A DNA stretch of 64,000 bases, taken from positions 56,968-120,967 of the forward strand of contig JAPQLC010000012.1 of NCBI GenBank assembly GCA_030826945.1, in the 5' to 3' direction. This stretch comes from Candidatus Thiobius zoothamnicola (GTDB lineage: Bacteria > Pseudomonadota > Gammaproteobacteria > Chromatiales > Chromatiaceae). The translations under genes were made by a program, and so were the position numbers. Of the stretch, positions 9,459 through 18,282 are shown one piece after another (position 1 is the stretch's first letter; every line of letters begins with the position of its first letter). Under the pieces are notes generated by a model. The model made no database searches. It worked only from the letters and a program-made list of their open reading frames with translations, and was not told the DNA's origin.

Positions 9459-10196
9459 TTAATCGGCACTTGTCCGCTCCCACAAAAATTCCGCAATATG
9501 TTGTGTGGGCAAATCCTTGCCTTGTTTTTGCAGTGCCCCGCCGATATTCATTAAACAGCCACAATCCTGGCTGATGACTTTATCCGCACCGCTATCGCTC
9601 AAACTGACTGTTTTCGCATTTACCATGGCACCGGATATATCGGCCTGTTTGACCGCGAAGGTGCCGCCAAAGCCGCAGCATTCACGCGGGCGTTGGTGCG
9701 GTGCCACTTCGACATTGACCAACTGATTCAAGAGTTGATGGCTGCGATCAGCGACACCCATTTCGCGTTGCGACGAGCAGGAATTATGTACCGCGACCTT
9801 GACCCGTTCGCCTAGATCAATCAGTTCAATTTGTAAAATATCCGTCAAAAATTCAGTCAGTTCATACACCCGCTGGGCGACTGCATTTGCGGTATCTTCA
9901 TCCGGCTGGCCCTCGAATAACTCGGGCCAGTGATGTTTGATCATGCCTGCGCATGAAGCGGAAGGCACCACAATCGGTATGTCTTCAAAGAAACAAGCCA
10001 ATTGCGCACGGGCGACACCAAGTGCTTCATCGCGGTAGCCCGAGTTGAAAGCCGGTTGTCCGCAGCACGATTGATCGGCGGGAAAAATGACTTCCACACC
10101 TGCACGTTTTAATAACTGCATCCCGGCCAGACCGGCTCTGGGATACAGCAGATCAATCAGACAGGTGCCAAAGTAATAAACGCTGGTGGGTTTCAT
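9459..10196 (-). CDS. lutA: lactate utilisation protein A (CCG-domain)
   Basis: LutA/LldE family, 245 residues. It has two cysteine-rich CCG-type domains: SCCGQPAFNSGY (about residue 44) with SASCAGMIKHHWPE, and HNSCSSQRE, ECCGFGGTFAVK, QDCGCLMNIGG in the C-terminal half. These coordinate the iron-sulfur or heterodisulfide-reductase-like centre of the LutABC lactate oxidase. Its start overlaps the CoA-transferase stop by four bases (ATGA), so both are in one operon. The toxin-antitoxin insertion follows. Confidence 0.93.
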   Translation of the reverse strand: MKPTSVYYFGTCLIDLLYPRAGLAGMQLLKRAGVEVIFPADQSCCGQPAFNSGYRDEALGVARAQLACFFEDIPIVVPSASCAGMIKHHWPELFEGQPDEDTANAVAQRVYELTEFLTDILQIELIDLGERVKVAVHNSCSSQREMGVADRSHQLLNQLVNVEVAPHQRPRECCGFGGTFAVKQADISGAMVNAKTVSLSDSGADKVISQDCGCLMNIGGALQKQGKDLPTQHIAEFLWERTSAD

Positions 10197-11722
10197 GGCT
10201 TAAATAGATTCGTACTCATGGTTTGAATATCCGGTGCCAGTAAAGGCGTGAAGTCCATCTGCGCCAATACCTCTTGCTGTAGATCAACGCCGGGCGCGAT
10301 TTCGATCAGTAGCAAACCCTCTCGGGTTAATGCAAAAACGGCGCGTTCAGTAATGTAATAAACCTGCTGCCCACGCGCGATGGCCGCCTGGCCATTGTAG
10401 GTGAGATGTTCAACCTGCTGGATAAATTTATGTTGCCGGCCTTCCTGTTGAATACGTAATTGGGCGTTTTGTATTTCAAGCCGTAAACCACCTGACGTAA
10501 AAGCGCCAAGAAAGGCGACCATTTTGGCGTTCTGGCTGATATTGATGAAACCGCCAGCACCCGCCAAACGATTGGCGAAGCGGCTGACATTCACATTACC
10601 TTGTTGATCAACTTGCGCCAAACCCAGAAAGGCCTGATCCAAACCACCACCGTCATAAAAATCAAATTGCGCAGGCTGGTCGATAATGGCTTCCGCGTTA
10701 CTGGCCGCGCCAAAGCTGTGCCCACCGGCTGGTATACCACCAATGCCACCCGGCTCCACGGTCAGGGTGACTTGTTCCAACATACCGGATTCAGCAGCGG
10801 CCACGGCGACTGACTCGGGCATGCCCAAGCCTAAATTAGCCACACTGCCAGGCATGAGCAGTTGCGCCGCGCGCCGACCAATGAGCAGACGTTCATTAAG
10901 TTCACGCTTTACCGTTTCGCGTGCAATGCGGACCTCACCGGTATAAGCCGGATTGTAGGCTTCGCTAAAAGTCTGTGGGTGGTCGCCTGGCTCGGCAAGT
11001 ACCACATGATCGACCAAAATGCCGGGAATGCGGATCATCTGCGGACTGAGTACATGGTTCTCAGTCATACGCTCCACCTGGACAATCACCCTGCCGCCCG
11101 AGTTATGCGCCGCTTGTGCAATCGCCAAAGACTCCAAATACAGCGCCTCACGCTCCATGCTGACATTACCCTGATGATCCGCCGTGGTGCCACGCAGAAA
11201 GGCCACATCAATCGGGAAACTGGGATAAAACAAATAGTCTTCACCGTCAATTGGCAGCAAACGCACAATGGCTTCGGTAGCTGCTGCATTCAGTCTGCCG
11301 CCATCAACCCGGGGGTCCACAAAACTGTGTAAACCCACTTTAGTGATATTACCCGGACGCTTGGCGGCAATATCACGGTACAAATGGGCGATCACGCCTT
11401 GCGGCAGGTTATAGGCCGCGATTTTGTTTTCCACCGCCAGCTTGCCGATTTTGGGTGCCAGGCCCCAATGCCCGCCAATCACTTTTTTTAACAAGCCAGC
11501 ATGAGCAATATGGTTAAGCCCGCGATCTTTGCTATCACCCTGCCCCGCCGCATAAACCAACGTCAAATCACGCGGCGTTTGGGTCGCCAGATAACGCTGC
11601 TCCAGCGTTTTGAGTAAAGTCTCAGCCACGCCGATAGTGACGAATCCGCCATTGGCCAAGGTAGCGCCATCAGGAATTCTCGCGATGGCTTCGGCAGCAT
11701 GAGTGAGTTTGCTTTTACGCAT
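10193..11722 (-). CDS. acyl-CoA:carboxylate CoA-transferase
   Basis: A fused alpha-beta family I CoA-transferase of 509 residues, related to propionate CoA-transferase and YdiF. The N-terminal domain begins IPDGATLANGGFVTIGVAETLL. The C-terminal domain carries TVEPGGIGGIPAGG, whose glutamate is the expected covalent catalyst (compare the conserved E in propionate CoA-transferases). It would move CoA between acetyl- or propionyl-CoA and an organic acid. Placement between the GntR regulator and lutA suggests the operon handles lactate or related hydroxy or short-chain acids. The exact acid is inference. Confidence 0.85.
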   Translation of the reverse strand: MRKSKLTHAAEAIARIPDGATLANGGFVTIGVAETLLKTLEQRYLATQTPRDLTLVYAAGQGDSKDRGLNHIAHAGLLKKVIGGHWGLAPKIGKLAVENKIAAYNLPQGVIAHLYRDIAAKRPGNITKVGLHSFVDPRVDGGRLNAAATEAIVRLLPIDGEDYLFYPSFPIDVAFLRGTTADHQGNVSMEREALYLESLAIAQAAHNSGGRVIVQVERMTENHVLSPQMIRIPGILVDHVVLAEPGDHPQTFSEAYNPAYTGEVRIARETVKRELNERLLIGRRAAQLLMPGSVANLGLGMPESVAVAAAESGMLEQVTLTVEPGGIGGIPAGGHSFGAASNAEAIIDQPAQFDFYDGGGLDQAFLGLAQVDQQGNVNVSRFANRLAGAGGFINISQNAKMVAFLGAFTSGGLRLEIQNAQLRIQQEGRQHKFIQQVEHLTYNGQAAIARGQQVYYITERAVFALTREGLLLIEIAPGVDLQQEVLAQMDFTPLLAPDIQTMSTNLFKP

Positions 11723-12478
11723 TTACTGGTCCTGAAACATCGCCGAATAGAACTGTGAATTTCTTGATAACTGCGCCTGAGTCTGAAATTCACGAAACGA
11801 TTGGTAGGCAAAATCCAGATGAAAACGCGCCTTGTCGCGTGCGGCTTGCGAATCTCTATCCATAATGGCAGTTACGATGGCCTCATGCTGTTGGCACAAT
11901 TTTTTAACGAAAGAAGCCTCGGCGTAAAACTGGTCCAGATAAGCATTAATGGTGTTCTCCAAAACATCATGTACTGCACGAACAAAATGCACCAACACAA
12001 TATTGTGCGCACTTTCCACAATCGACCGATGAAAAGCGGCATCAATTTTCAGCTTATCGGTGCTGGAAACCGGTGAACGCTGTACCTCAGCCATGGTGTT
12101 GAAACGTCGCCAAATACGCGCCCGGTCTGTTTCCGTGGCCCGTGCTGCCGCATTGAAAGCAGCGACCCCTTCCAACTCTTTACGCACCTCCAAGGTATCG
12201 AATTCAGCATTCGGTTGGTTTTTCAGTAAAGCGAGCAAAGGATCACTGAAATTGCCGGATAGACGGTCATTGACGTAAGTGCCTCCGCCCTGACGGGTAC
12301 TCAACAATCCTTTACTGGCAAGTTTCTGGATAGCTTCGCGCAACGAAGGGCGTGATATCTGCAAGCGCTCGGCGAACTGGCGCTCAGCCGGCAAACGTTC
12401 GCCCGGCTGCAAAGTGCCATCGGCAATCATGCCTTCAAGCTGTTCAGCAATTTGATCGGATAATTTACGTTTCTGCAT
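11723..12478 (-). CDS. GntR/FadR-family regulator, PdhR-like
   Basis: A 251-residue GntR regulator. The N-terminal winged helix contains LQPGERLPAERQFAERLQISRPSLREAIQKLASKGLL, very close to the PdhR/LldR group, and an FCD ligand-binding domain follows (helical, with histidines in AFHRSIVESAHN and HLDFAYQ). The ligand is probably pyruvate or lactate. It is the first gene of the lut operon and ends one base before the CoA-transferase start. A PdhR-type operator lies just upstream, and similar half-sites precede the TRAP transporter, so it probably represses both. Confidence 0.88.
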   Translation of the reverse strand: MQKRKLSDQIAEQLEGMIADGTLQPGERLPAERQFAERLQISRPSLREAIQKLASKGLLSTRQGGGTYVNDRLSGNFSDPLLALLKNQPNAEFDTLEVRKELEGVAAFNAAARATETDRARIWRRFNTMAEVQRSPVSSTDKLKIDAAFHRSIVESAHNIVLVHFVRAVHDVLENTINAYLDQFYAEASFVKKLCQQHEAIVTAIMDRDSQAARDKARFHLDFAYQSFREFQTQAQLSRNSQFYSAMFQDQ

Positions 12479-12486
12479 ACAAGCTT

Positions 12487-12521
12487 ATTTGGTCTTACCA
12501 ATTAACCTATAAAAGGTTAAG
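12487..12521. promoter_or_regulatory. PdhR-type operator and adjacent inverted repeat
   Basis: ATTTGGT-CTT-ACCAATT (12487-12503) matches the PdhR box AATTGGTnnnACCAATT at 13 of 14 specified positions. Immediately beside it is a perfect inverted repeat TTAACC-TATAAAA-GGTTAA (12503-12521). The pair lies 9-43 bases upstream of the GntR gene, where it would cover the promoter or leader, consistent with autoregulation. Confidence 0.75.
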
Positions 12522-12564
12522 CGCTTATCAAAATTATCTCAAGCACATTTTTAACGCCGCCAAA

Positions 12565-12592
12565 TTGACATGGATCATGATGCTGCTATGCT
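12565..12592 (+). promoter_or_regulatory. sigma-70 promoter for the vapB remnant
   Basis: A consensus -35 TTGACA (12565-12570) and a -10 TATGCT (12587-12592) are separated by 16 bases. They lie about 30 bases upstream of the antitoxin-like ATG, and GAGGA serves as ribosome-binding site. The promoter looks intact although the genes it served are decayed. Confidence 0.65.
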
Positions 12593-12622
12593 TTGATGAC
12601 ACTGCATCACAGTGAGGATGAT

Positions 12623-12802
12623 ATGCGAACAACGCTTGATATTGAAGATGATTTATTGCTGGCCACCAAGGAACTGGCGCGTAAAGAACGTGTTTCCGCC
12701 AGTAAAATTGAAGCAGGTGGTTTCCGCCCATTTACATCCGTTAATTCACGCATTGTCACCAATAATAAAGTTAATCAGTTACGTGACGATGAGGGCGTTT
12801 GA
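12623..12802 (+). pseudogene. VapB-like antitoxin remnant
   Basis: MRTTLDIEDDLLLATKELAR is the start of the common VapB (DUF2191-type) antitoxins. The end, RIVTNNKVNQLRDDEG, resembles their C-terminus (usually VTNELVNRLRDE). The central helix-rich segment is shorter than in intact relatives, so an internal deletion is likely. GTGAGGAT precedes the ATG. It is followed by a broken toxin. Confidence 0.6.
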
Positions 12803-12829
12803 TGCATCAATCAACCATGCAATGAGTGG

Positions 12830-12951
12830 GAGCTGAAATTGGGGATAGCTGGGCTTCTTGCCCGATCACGGAAAACGATTTACTGCGCATTATGTCGCAA
12901 CCGCTATACTCCAACCCACAACCTTTTCAGAGCCTTATCATGGATAAGTAA
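12830..12951 (+). pseudogene. VapC-like PIN toxin fragment
   Basis: After a TGA at 12827-12829 one frame reads VGAEIGDSWASCPITENDLLRIMSQPLYSNPQP in segments. The WASCPITENDLLRIMS part is the middle motif of VapC PIN-domain ribonucleases that pair with DUF2191 VapB proteins. The N-terminal part with the first catalytic Asp and the C-terminal third are missing, so this is a dead toxin beside its damaged antitoxin. Confidence 0.6.
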
Positions 12952-13156
12952 TCGTCAATGGGCACCCACACTTTGGACATGTACTATTGACAGTACTATT
13001 CGGCCTAATAGGCTTTGGCGAGGTAAACGTTAAGGTTTTCATTTCCAAAATCGCAAGAAGCATCAACGCTTCAGATTTATCTTGTGAGTCTTCGCTTGTC
13101 TTGATCAGACTTCTCAGCTTATTTATGTGGGTTTCAAAATCACTCATTTTATCCAT
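12938..13156 (-). CDS. small protein with C-terminal zinc ribbon-like motif
   Basis: Not recognised. The product is 72 residues: a helical, charged N-terminus (DFETHINKLRSLIKTSEDSQDKS) and a CPKCGCP motif five residues from the end that could bind a metal with a partner or in a dimer. It begins five bases after the stop of the next upstream gene on the same strand, so the two form an operon. Its 3' end overlaps the vapC remnant. Confidence 0.5.
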   Translation of the reverse strand: MDKMSDFETHINKLRSLIKTSEDSQDKSEALMLLAILEMKTLTFTSPKPIRPNSTVNSTCPKCGCPLTITYP

Positions 13157-13161
13157 CCATA

Positions 13162-13584
13162 TCAGCGCATATTCATCATATCTCGTAAGCTTCGCCAGTG
13201 TTTCTGATTGGGTTCTAACGCTGGAATAGCGACACTCACCTTTTCTACGAAATCTTTACTAAAACCGCGTAATCCAGAGTTAATAGCAATCTGCCTATCA
13301 AGATTGTTACTCACATAACAAAGAGCAAAGACTTCCAGCTTGTCACCCATATTTACAATTCGGTTATAAGCAACTTTTGCCTCATCGCTTTCGCTCCGTA
13401 GTCGCTCTGATTGCTCCAAATAATGCAAAAGTTCAGAATAATCTTGCTGAAGACCCAAGAATTCCTTTACGAAGTCAAGCGCTAAGTCACGGCGTTTTGT
13501 GTTCGACGACAGTAAATGTGTGAGCCAAGCAGACACAACCCCACCTAGAATCGCTCCAATAATGGCCGCACTTTCAGCAGACAT
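13162..13584 (-). CDS. unknown membrane-anchored protein
   Basis: Not recognised. The product is 140 residues. One N-terminal transmembrane helix (about residues 6-26, AAIIGAILGGVVSAWLTHLL) is followed by a long helical, charged cytoplasmic part. A strong GGGGGAG ribosome-binding site precedes the ATG. It lies directly upstream of the zinc-ribbon-like small gene. The pair sits in an accessory patch with decayed toxin-antitoxin genes, so a defence or stress role is possible but unproven. Confidence 0.6.
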   Translation of the reverse strand: MSAESAAIIGAILGGVVSAWLTHLLSSNTKRRDLALDFVKEFLGLQQDYSELLHYLEQSERLRSESDEAKVAYNRIVNMGDKLEVFALCYVSNNLDRQIAINSGLRGFSKDFVEKVSVAIPALEPNQKHWRSLRDMMNMR

Positions 13585-13826
13585 TCACTCCCCCCATATA
13601 GATATCTAACAGCAGAATAAACCATCCAATATTTTGGATTCGGTGGCTTACTGCTGATGGTGAAAGGCGTGGATTAAGCTAACTAACTTTAATCCAGTCG
13701 GTAACAGAAACTTACGCCTCTTAATAACACCACTTTCTGGGATTGTATTCAAGCCACCCTCCACACCACCACTCACTCCAACCCCCAAACGCAAACCTTG
13801 ACAGCGGCATTTTTTCTGCCAGAATC

Positions 13827-13865
13827 TTCTGGACTGACCAATTTACCAAACTGGTCTGTCCTTAA
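13827..13865 (+). promoter_or_regulatory. PdhR-like operator sites upstream of dctP
   Basis: Two sites resemble the operator in front of the GntR gene. At 13827-13843 the right half ACCAATT is perfect and the left half is partial (TTCTGGA). At 13849-13865 the left half AACTGGT matches 6 of 7 and the right half is weak. Both use C-T-G as the central triplet, close to the CTT of the GntR site. They lie about 30-70 bases before the dctP start. Confidence 0.5.
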
Positions 13866-13897
13866 TAATTCTAAGTCAATGTTTCCCGGAGGAGTCC

Positions 13898-14983
13898 ATG
13901 AACAAATCAATCGTCGGCTTGGCGGCGGCTGCCACCTTGTCACTGGCGTTGGTCACCAGCCCGGCTATAGCGGCCAAGAGAGTCCTGTTAAAAGTGCCTG
14001 TGTGGTTTGGCACGCATTTAACCGGCTTGGGATCCACCCCAAAATGGTTAGCCGAACATGTCAATGTGGCATCGGGTGGTTCAGTCAAGCTGAAAATCTA
14101 TGAACCGGGCAAATTATTGCCGCCTAAAGAGATACTCGAATCCGTGTCCAAAGGCCAGGTAAATGCGGGCTGGACCACACCAGGCTACCACACCGGATTG
14201 TTGGGCCAAAAAGGCGCGATCTTCTCGGCGGTACCTTTCGGCCCAGATGCACCGGAGTTTTTAGCCTGGGTTTATTACGGTGATGGTCGCAAATTGTGGC
14301 AGGAAACTTATGACAAAGCGGGTTACAACGTCCACTCCATTCCTTGCTCTATCCTTGCACCGGAAACCTCTGGCTGGTTCTCCAAACCGATCGACAAGCC
14401 GGAAGATTTACAGGGCCTGCGGATGCGCTTCTTCGGTTTGGGCGCGCTGGTAATGGAGAAAATGGGGGTTTCCACTTCTTTATTATCCTCCAAGGAAATC
14501 TTCCCGGCTCTGGAGAAAGGCGCAATTGATGCAACCGAATTCTCCATGCCGGCAATCGACAAATTGCTCGGCTTCCACAAAATCCTCAAATACAACTACT
14601 TCCCCGGCTGGCACCAGCCCGCAACGATGTTTGATTTGATCATCAATAAAGATACCTGGAACAAAATGAACAAGCAGCAGCAGGGCGTGCTGGAGATGGG
14701 CTGTAAAGCAGCCATGCTGGACGGCTTAGCTTTAGGCGAGTCAATCCAATTCCCGGAGATGAAGAAGAATGCCGAGCGTGGCGTGGAGAACCGTTACTGG
14801 TCTGACGAGATGTTGGGGCAATTCCGCGCCAAATGGGATGAAGTAGTCGCTGAAGAAAGCAAGCAAGACCCTGAATTCAAGCGTATCTACGACAACCTGC
14901 AAACGTTCCGCGCGGATTACAAATTGTGGAATGAATGGGCGTTTTTACCACGCCCAGGTACGGTGAGATCTGGAGGCAAGTAA
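13898..14983 (+). CDS. dctP: TRAP transporter substrate-binding protein
   Basis: Periplasmic solute receptor of a DctPQM TRAP transporter, 361 residues. The signal peptide runs to about residue 26 (ATLSLALVTSPAIAA). Family features include LKIYEPGKLLPPKEILESVSKGQVNAGW in the first lobe, LQGLRMRF, and FPALEKGAIDATEFSMP in the second lobe, which carries the region that usually binds the carboxylate. GGAGGAG lies six bases before the ATG. The neighbouring lut operon and shared operator-like sites suggest lactate or a related organic acid as substrate. Confidence 0.9.
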   Translation: MNKSIVGLAAAATLSLALVTSPAIAAKRVLLKVPVWFGTHLTGLGSTPKWLAEHVNVASGGSVKLKIYEPGKLLPPKEILESVSKGQVNAGWTTPGYHTGLLGQKGAIFSAVPFGPDAPEFLAWVYYGDGRKLWQETYDKAGYNVHSIPCSILAPETSGWFSKPIDKPEDLQGLRMRFFGLGALVMEKMGVSTSLLSSKEIFPALEKGAIDATEFSMPAIDKLLGFHKILKYNYFPGWHQPATMFDLIINKDTWNKMNKQQQGVLEMGCKAAMLDGLALGESIQFPEMKKNAERGVENRYWSDEMLGQFRAKWDEVVAEESKQDPEFKRIYDNLQTFRADYKLWNEWAFLPRPGTVRSGGK

Positions 14984-14993
14984 TCCCTTTAAC

Positions 14994-15020
14994 GGTGCGG
15001 TGAGCATAGCGAACCGCACC
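14994..15020 (+). terminator. intercistronic hairpin between dctP and dctQ
   Basis: GGTGCGGT (14994-15001) pairs with ACCGCACC (15013-15020). No T-run follows, so it is more likely a partial terminator or mRNA-stabilising stem. Such a stem would let the binding protein be made in excess of the membrane subunits. Confidence 0.6.
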
Positions 15021-15046
15021 AAACTGTATCGAAATGAGCTATTGCC

Positions 15047-15673
15047 ATGTCTTCCGCCAACCCCCAATACCGAGTGCCCATCGCCGATTTTCTCAACAAC
15101 ATCGTCCGGCGCATCGCGGAGACCGCCGCCTGGTTGAATGTATTGTTAATCGGCGTGATCTTGTTACAAGTCGTGATGCGTTACGGCTTCAACAGAGGCT
15201 TGGTGCCTTTGGAGGAACTGATGTGGCATCTGTATGCGGTCGCTTTCATGTTCGGCATGGCGTATGCCATCACCAATGATTCGCATATCCGGGTTGATAT
15301 TGTGCACATGAGTCTGCCGACCAAAGCGAAGCATATATTGGAAATATCGGGCATCTTACTCTTGTTGATGCCATTCTTATGGATCTTGTTCGACCATAGC
15401 ATTGGCTGGGCATGGGAAGCCTATCGGGTGAACGAATCATCCGCCAACCCGACCGGCCTGCCGTATCGGTGGATAATCAAAGCCATTGTGCCCCTGACCG
15501 CCGTGCTGATGTTCATGGCTGCGCTGGCACGTTTGATTTTGCAGGTGCAATTATTGAGACATCATGCGCGGGAGCCGGAAGAACTGGTGCCGGGCAATGT
15601 GTCCATGTTGCGTCAGTTTTTTCATCTGCAGCCCTGCACCCCGGACGATAAGCAAGATAGGCAGGAGGGCTGA
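15047..15673 (+). CDS. dctQ: TRAP transporter small membrane subunit
   Basis: DctQ-type subunit, 208 residues, with four hydrophobic segments (about 30-52, 62-80, 101-122 and 145-170). The second half contains the conserved pattern S.NP.GLPYRWIIKAIVPL, close to the family motif ending in P.W. It forms the integral membrane unit with DctM. Its stop is three bases before the dctM start. It has a longer hydrophilic C-terminus than many DctQ proteins. Confidence 0.9.
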   Translation: MSSANPQYRVPIADFLNNIVRRIAETAAWLNVLLIGVILLQVVMRYGFNRGLVPLEELMWHLYAVAFMFGMAYAITNDSHIRVDIVHMSLPTKAKHILEISGILLLLMPFLWILFDHSIGWAWEAYRVNESSANPTGLPYRWIIKAIVPLTAVLMFMAALARLILQVQLLRHHAREPEELVPGNVSMLRQFFHLQPCTPDDKQDRQEG

Positions 15674-15676
15674 ACC

Positions 15677-17071
15677 ATGCTGCTGGAACCCGAAAATTAT
15701 TTAGTCATCGCGATGTTTGTTTCATTCATCGCGCTATTGTTCACCGGCTTCCCGGTGGCCTGGGTGTTGGCCGGCGTCGGCATCGCATTCGTCGGCATCG
15801 CCTATTGGACCGACAGCATGGACTGGACCATGACCGGCCTGGATTACAACACCCTGGGACTGCTGGTCGGGCGCATCTTCGGCATCATGGATAACTGGGT
15901 GCTGGTCGCCCTGCCGATGTTTATCTTTATGGGCCTGATGCTGGACAAGTCCGGCGTGGCCGAGCGCATGATGCATTCGATGCAAAAGCTGTTCGGCAAT
16001 GTGCGCGGCGGCCTGGCGATTACCGTGACCCTGATCGGCATCATCCTCGCCGCCTCCACCGGCATCATTGGCGCTTCGGTTGTGTTGCTGGGTGTGATGT
16101 CGCTGCCCATCATGCTCAAACAGCAGTATCACAAGCCATTGGCCTTGGGCACCATCGCCGCTTCCGGCTGTTTGGGCATCCTGATTCCACCTTCCATCAT
16201 GCTGGTCATCATGGGCGATCAGTTGGGCGTGTCGGTCGGCGATCTATTCATGGGCGCGGTATTCCCCGGCATCATTTTGGGCGTGTTGTATATCAGCTAT
16301 ATCTATATCTATGGTTTGTGGAAGCCAGACAATGCGCCTTTGGCCGCTGACCACAAGGCCATCGGGTTACAAGACGTTTTACAAGTGATGTTGGATATCC
16401 TGCCACCCGCCTTATTGATCTTAGCTGTATTAGGTTCGATTTTTGCCGGTATTGCTACCGTTACCGAGGCCTCCGGCATCGGCGCTCTAGGCGCAACTAT
16501 CCTTTCTTTGGCTTACAAGCGTCTGAACTTTACGGTGTTAAAAGAAGTGGTGATCAACACCATGAACACCTCGGCCTATATCTTCGCCATCTTTGTCGGC
16601 GCGACCATCTTCGCTCTGGTGCTGCGTGAATGCGGCGGCGATGAACTGATTGAATCCGCACTGAACGGCCTGGGCCTCGGGCCTTATGGCTTGATCGCAG
16701 TCATTCTGTTGTTTGTATTCGCCCTGGGCTTTTTCCTCGACTGGATCGAAATCAGCCTGATCATGCTGCCGCTGTTAGGCCCAGTGATCGGGGCGCTGGA
16801 TTTGGCCGTGGATGGCTATGGCGTGGTGGATAACCCCAATCTGGTGTGGTTCGCTTTGCTGGTGGCGGTCACCTTGCAAACCTCTTTCCTGACACCACCC
16901 GTAGGTTTCGCCCTGTTCTATTTAAAAGGTGTCTGCCCGCAAGGCGTGCGGCTCACCGAAATCTATCGCGGCGTGGTGCCGTTCATTGTTTTGCAGTTGA
17001 TTGGACTGGGCTTGGTGTTTGCGTTTCCGCAGTTGGTGACTTGGTTGCCTTCAGTCGCTTATGGCAATTGA
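15677..17071 (+). CDS. dctM: TRAP transporter large permease
   Basis: DctM-type permease, 464 residues and about 12 membrane segments, the sodium-driven translocation unit. Family signatures include FTGFPVAWVLAGVG near the start, ASTGIIGASVVLLGVMSLPIML, ASGCLGILIPPSIMLVIMG and the C-terminal TPPVGFALFYLKGV. AGGAGGG precedes the ATG. It is in one operon with dctP and dctQ. The opposite strand carries a 132-residue open frame that is only a shadow. Confidence 0.93.
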   Translation: MLLEPENYLVIAMFVSFIALLFTGFPVAWVLAGVGIAFVGIAYWTDSMDWTMTGLDYNTLGLLVGRIFGIMDNWVLVALPMFIFMGLMLDKSGVAERMMHSMQKLFGNVRGGLAITVTLIGIILAASTGIIGASVVLLGVMSLPIMLKQQYHKPLALGTIAASGCLGILIPPSIMLVIMGDQLGVSVGDLFMGAVFPGIILGVLYISYIYIYGLWKPDNAPLAADHKAIGLQDVLQVMLDILPPALLILAVLGSIFAGIATVTEASGIGALGATILSLAYKRLNFTVLKEVVINTMNTSAYIFAIFVGATIFALVLRECGGDELIESALNGLGLGPYGLIAVILLFVFALGFFLDWIEISLIMLPLLGPVIGALDLAVDGYGVVDNPNLVWFALLVAVTLQTSFLTPPVGFALFYLKGVCPQGVRLTEIYRGVVPFIVLQLIGLGLVFAFPQLVTWLPSVAYGN

Positions 17072-17170
17072 TGACCAAGGAAACAAAATGAGAACTGCGT
17101 TTATTCGTCATGGCAACATGGCTCAAGCATCTTCACTGAAACCCATCTGCGGCAATACAACTACCGACTC

Positions 17171-18043
17171 CTACAAAACGGCATACAGCACAACAGGAAT
17201 CACAGCCACGCTCACAAAGTTGCCAATCAGCACGATTGAAGCAACCTTGCGTGGTTCCTGACTGTACTTTTCCGCGAACATAAAATTCAGTACGGCAGGC
17301 GGCAGAGCACTGAAAATAATCAACTGCGCCTGATCAACGCCACTGATACCCAGAAAATATACCAAGGGTATCGCAATCAGAAGTCCCGCCAGTGGACTCA
17401 TGACGGCACCCACCAAACCAATCTGCCAATCGGATAGGTCAATATCGGTCATACGTACGCCAAGAGAAAACAACATCAGTGGAATAGAGATCTGCCCCAG
17501 CATATCAATGCTGTGCCAGGCCATTTCAGGTATTGGAATGCCACCAAGGTTCACACCGAATGCCAATAGCGTAGCAAGCAGAATGGGGTTGCGTATCAGT
17601 GCTATCCAACTCGCGCGGCGACTCAAAAGCCAGTTGCCCAGAGAAAAATGTATCGTGTTACTCACCAGGAATAACACGATTGCACCACCCAAGTGTTCCT
17701 GACCAAAGGCCAAGAGAGCCAGTGGGAGACCAATATTCCCACAATTGTTAAACATCATGGGCGGCGCAAAGGTCAGGCTTCGATAGCCTGATAAACGCGC
17801 CACTGGAATCGCCAGAAGCCCAGAACCCAATACGATGGCAACACCAACCAATGCCAGTACGCCAAATGCGCCCGGTTTAAAGCTGTCATCAGCGACCACG
17901 ATGAACAGCAGGGCAGGCAAGAATATGTCCATATTCAGCCTGTTGGCTGCCGTCATGTCCGGAGTATGACGACGGGCATACAGGAAACCAACCAGTACAA
18001 TGGCGAATATAGGAAATACAATGCCGAGAATACTCAGGAACAT
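17171..18043 (-). CDS. AEC-family transporter
   Basis: A 290-residue membrane protein of the auxin efflux carrier (AEC) family, with about ten hydrophobic segments in two halves. FNNCGNIGLPLALLAFG is the conserved unwound-helix motif of the first half. Bacterial members export or import malonate, malate or similar acids. It faces the TRAP operon tail to tail, with about 100 bases between that show nothing notable. The substrate is unknown. Confidence 0.85.
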   Translation of the reverse strand: MFLSILGIVFPIFAIVLVGFLYARRHTPDMTAANRLNMDIFLPALLFIVVADDSFKPGAFGVLALVGVAIVLGSGLLAIPVARLSGYRSLTFAPPMMFNNCGNIGLPLALLAFGQEHLGGAIVLFLVSNTIHFSLGNWLLSRRASWIALIRNPILLATLLAFGVNLGGIPIPEMAWHSIDMLGQISIPLMLFSLGVRMTDIDLSDWQIGLVGAVMSPLAGLLIAIPLVYFLGISGVDQAQLIIFSALPPAVLNFMFAEKYSQEPRKVASIVLIGNFVSVAVIPVVLYAVL

Positions 18044-18241
18044 GGATACTTGCGTAAAATCAATGGATTGCAGGATTTCTGAAGTTTAAAGATCAAACAA
18101 CCGGTGTTTTGCTCGGAATACGAATTCTATCCAGACCAGGAGCCAACAGATGAGGTCTGAATCAGTACAGCTCACCCTAAGTTATATCGTGCCCTCCACT
18201 CAGGCAAAGACTGATTCGCGCTGGCGAACCGGCACAATAAA

Positions 18242-18270
18242 TTGACATATATTTCCCCTGATTGTAACAT
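18242..18270 (+). promoter_or_regulatory. promoter of tRNA-Leu(CAG)
   Basis: The -35 TTGACA (18242-18247) and -10 TAACAT (18265-18270) are separated by 17 bases and end 12 bases before the tRNA. Confidence 0.7.
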
Positions 18271-18282
18271 CCGCCGCTTGTT

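Noticed and set aside
15734..16132. 132-residue frame opposite dctM
   Set aside because: Histidine- and aspartate-rich antisense shadow of a strongly conserved membrane protein gene.
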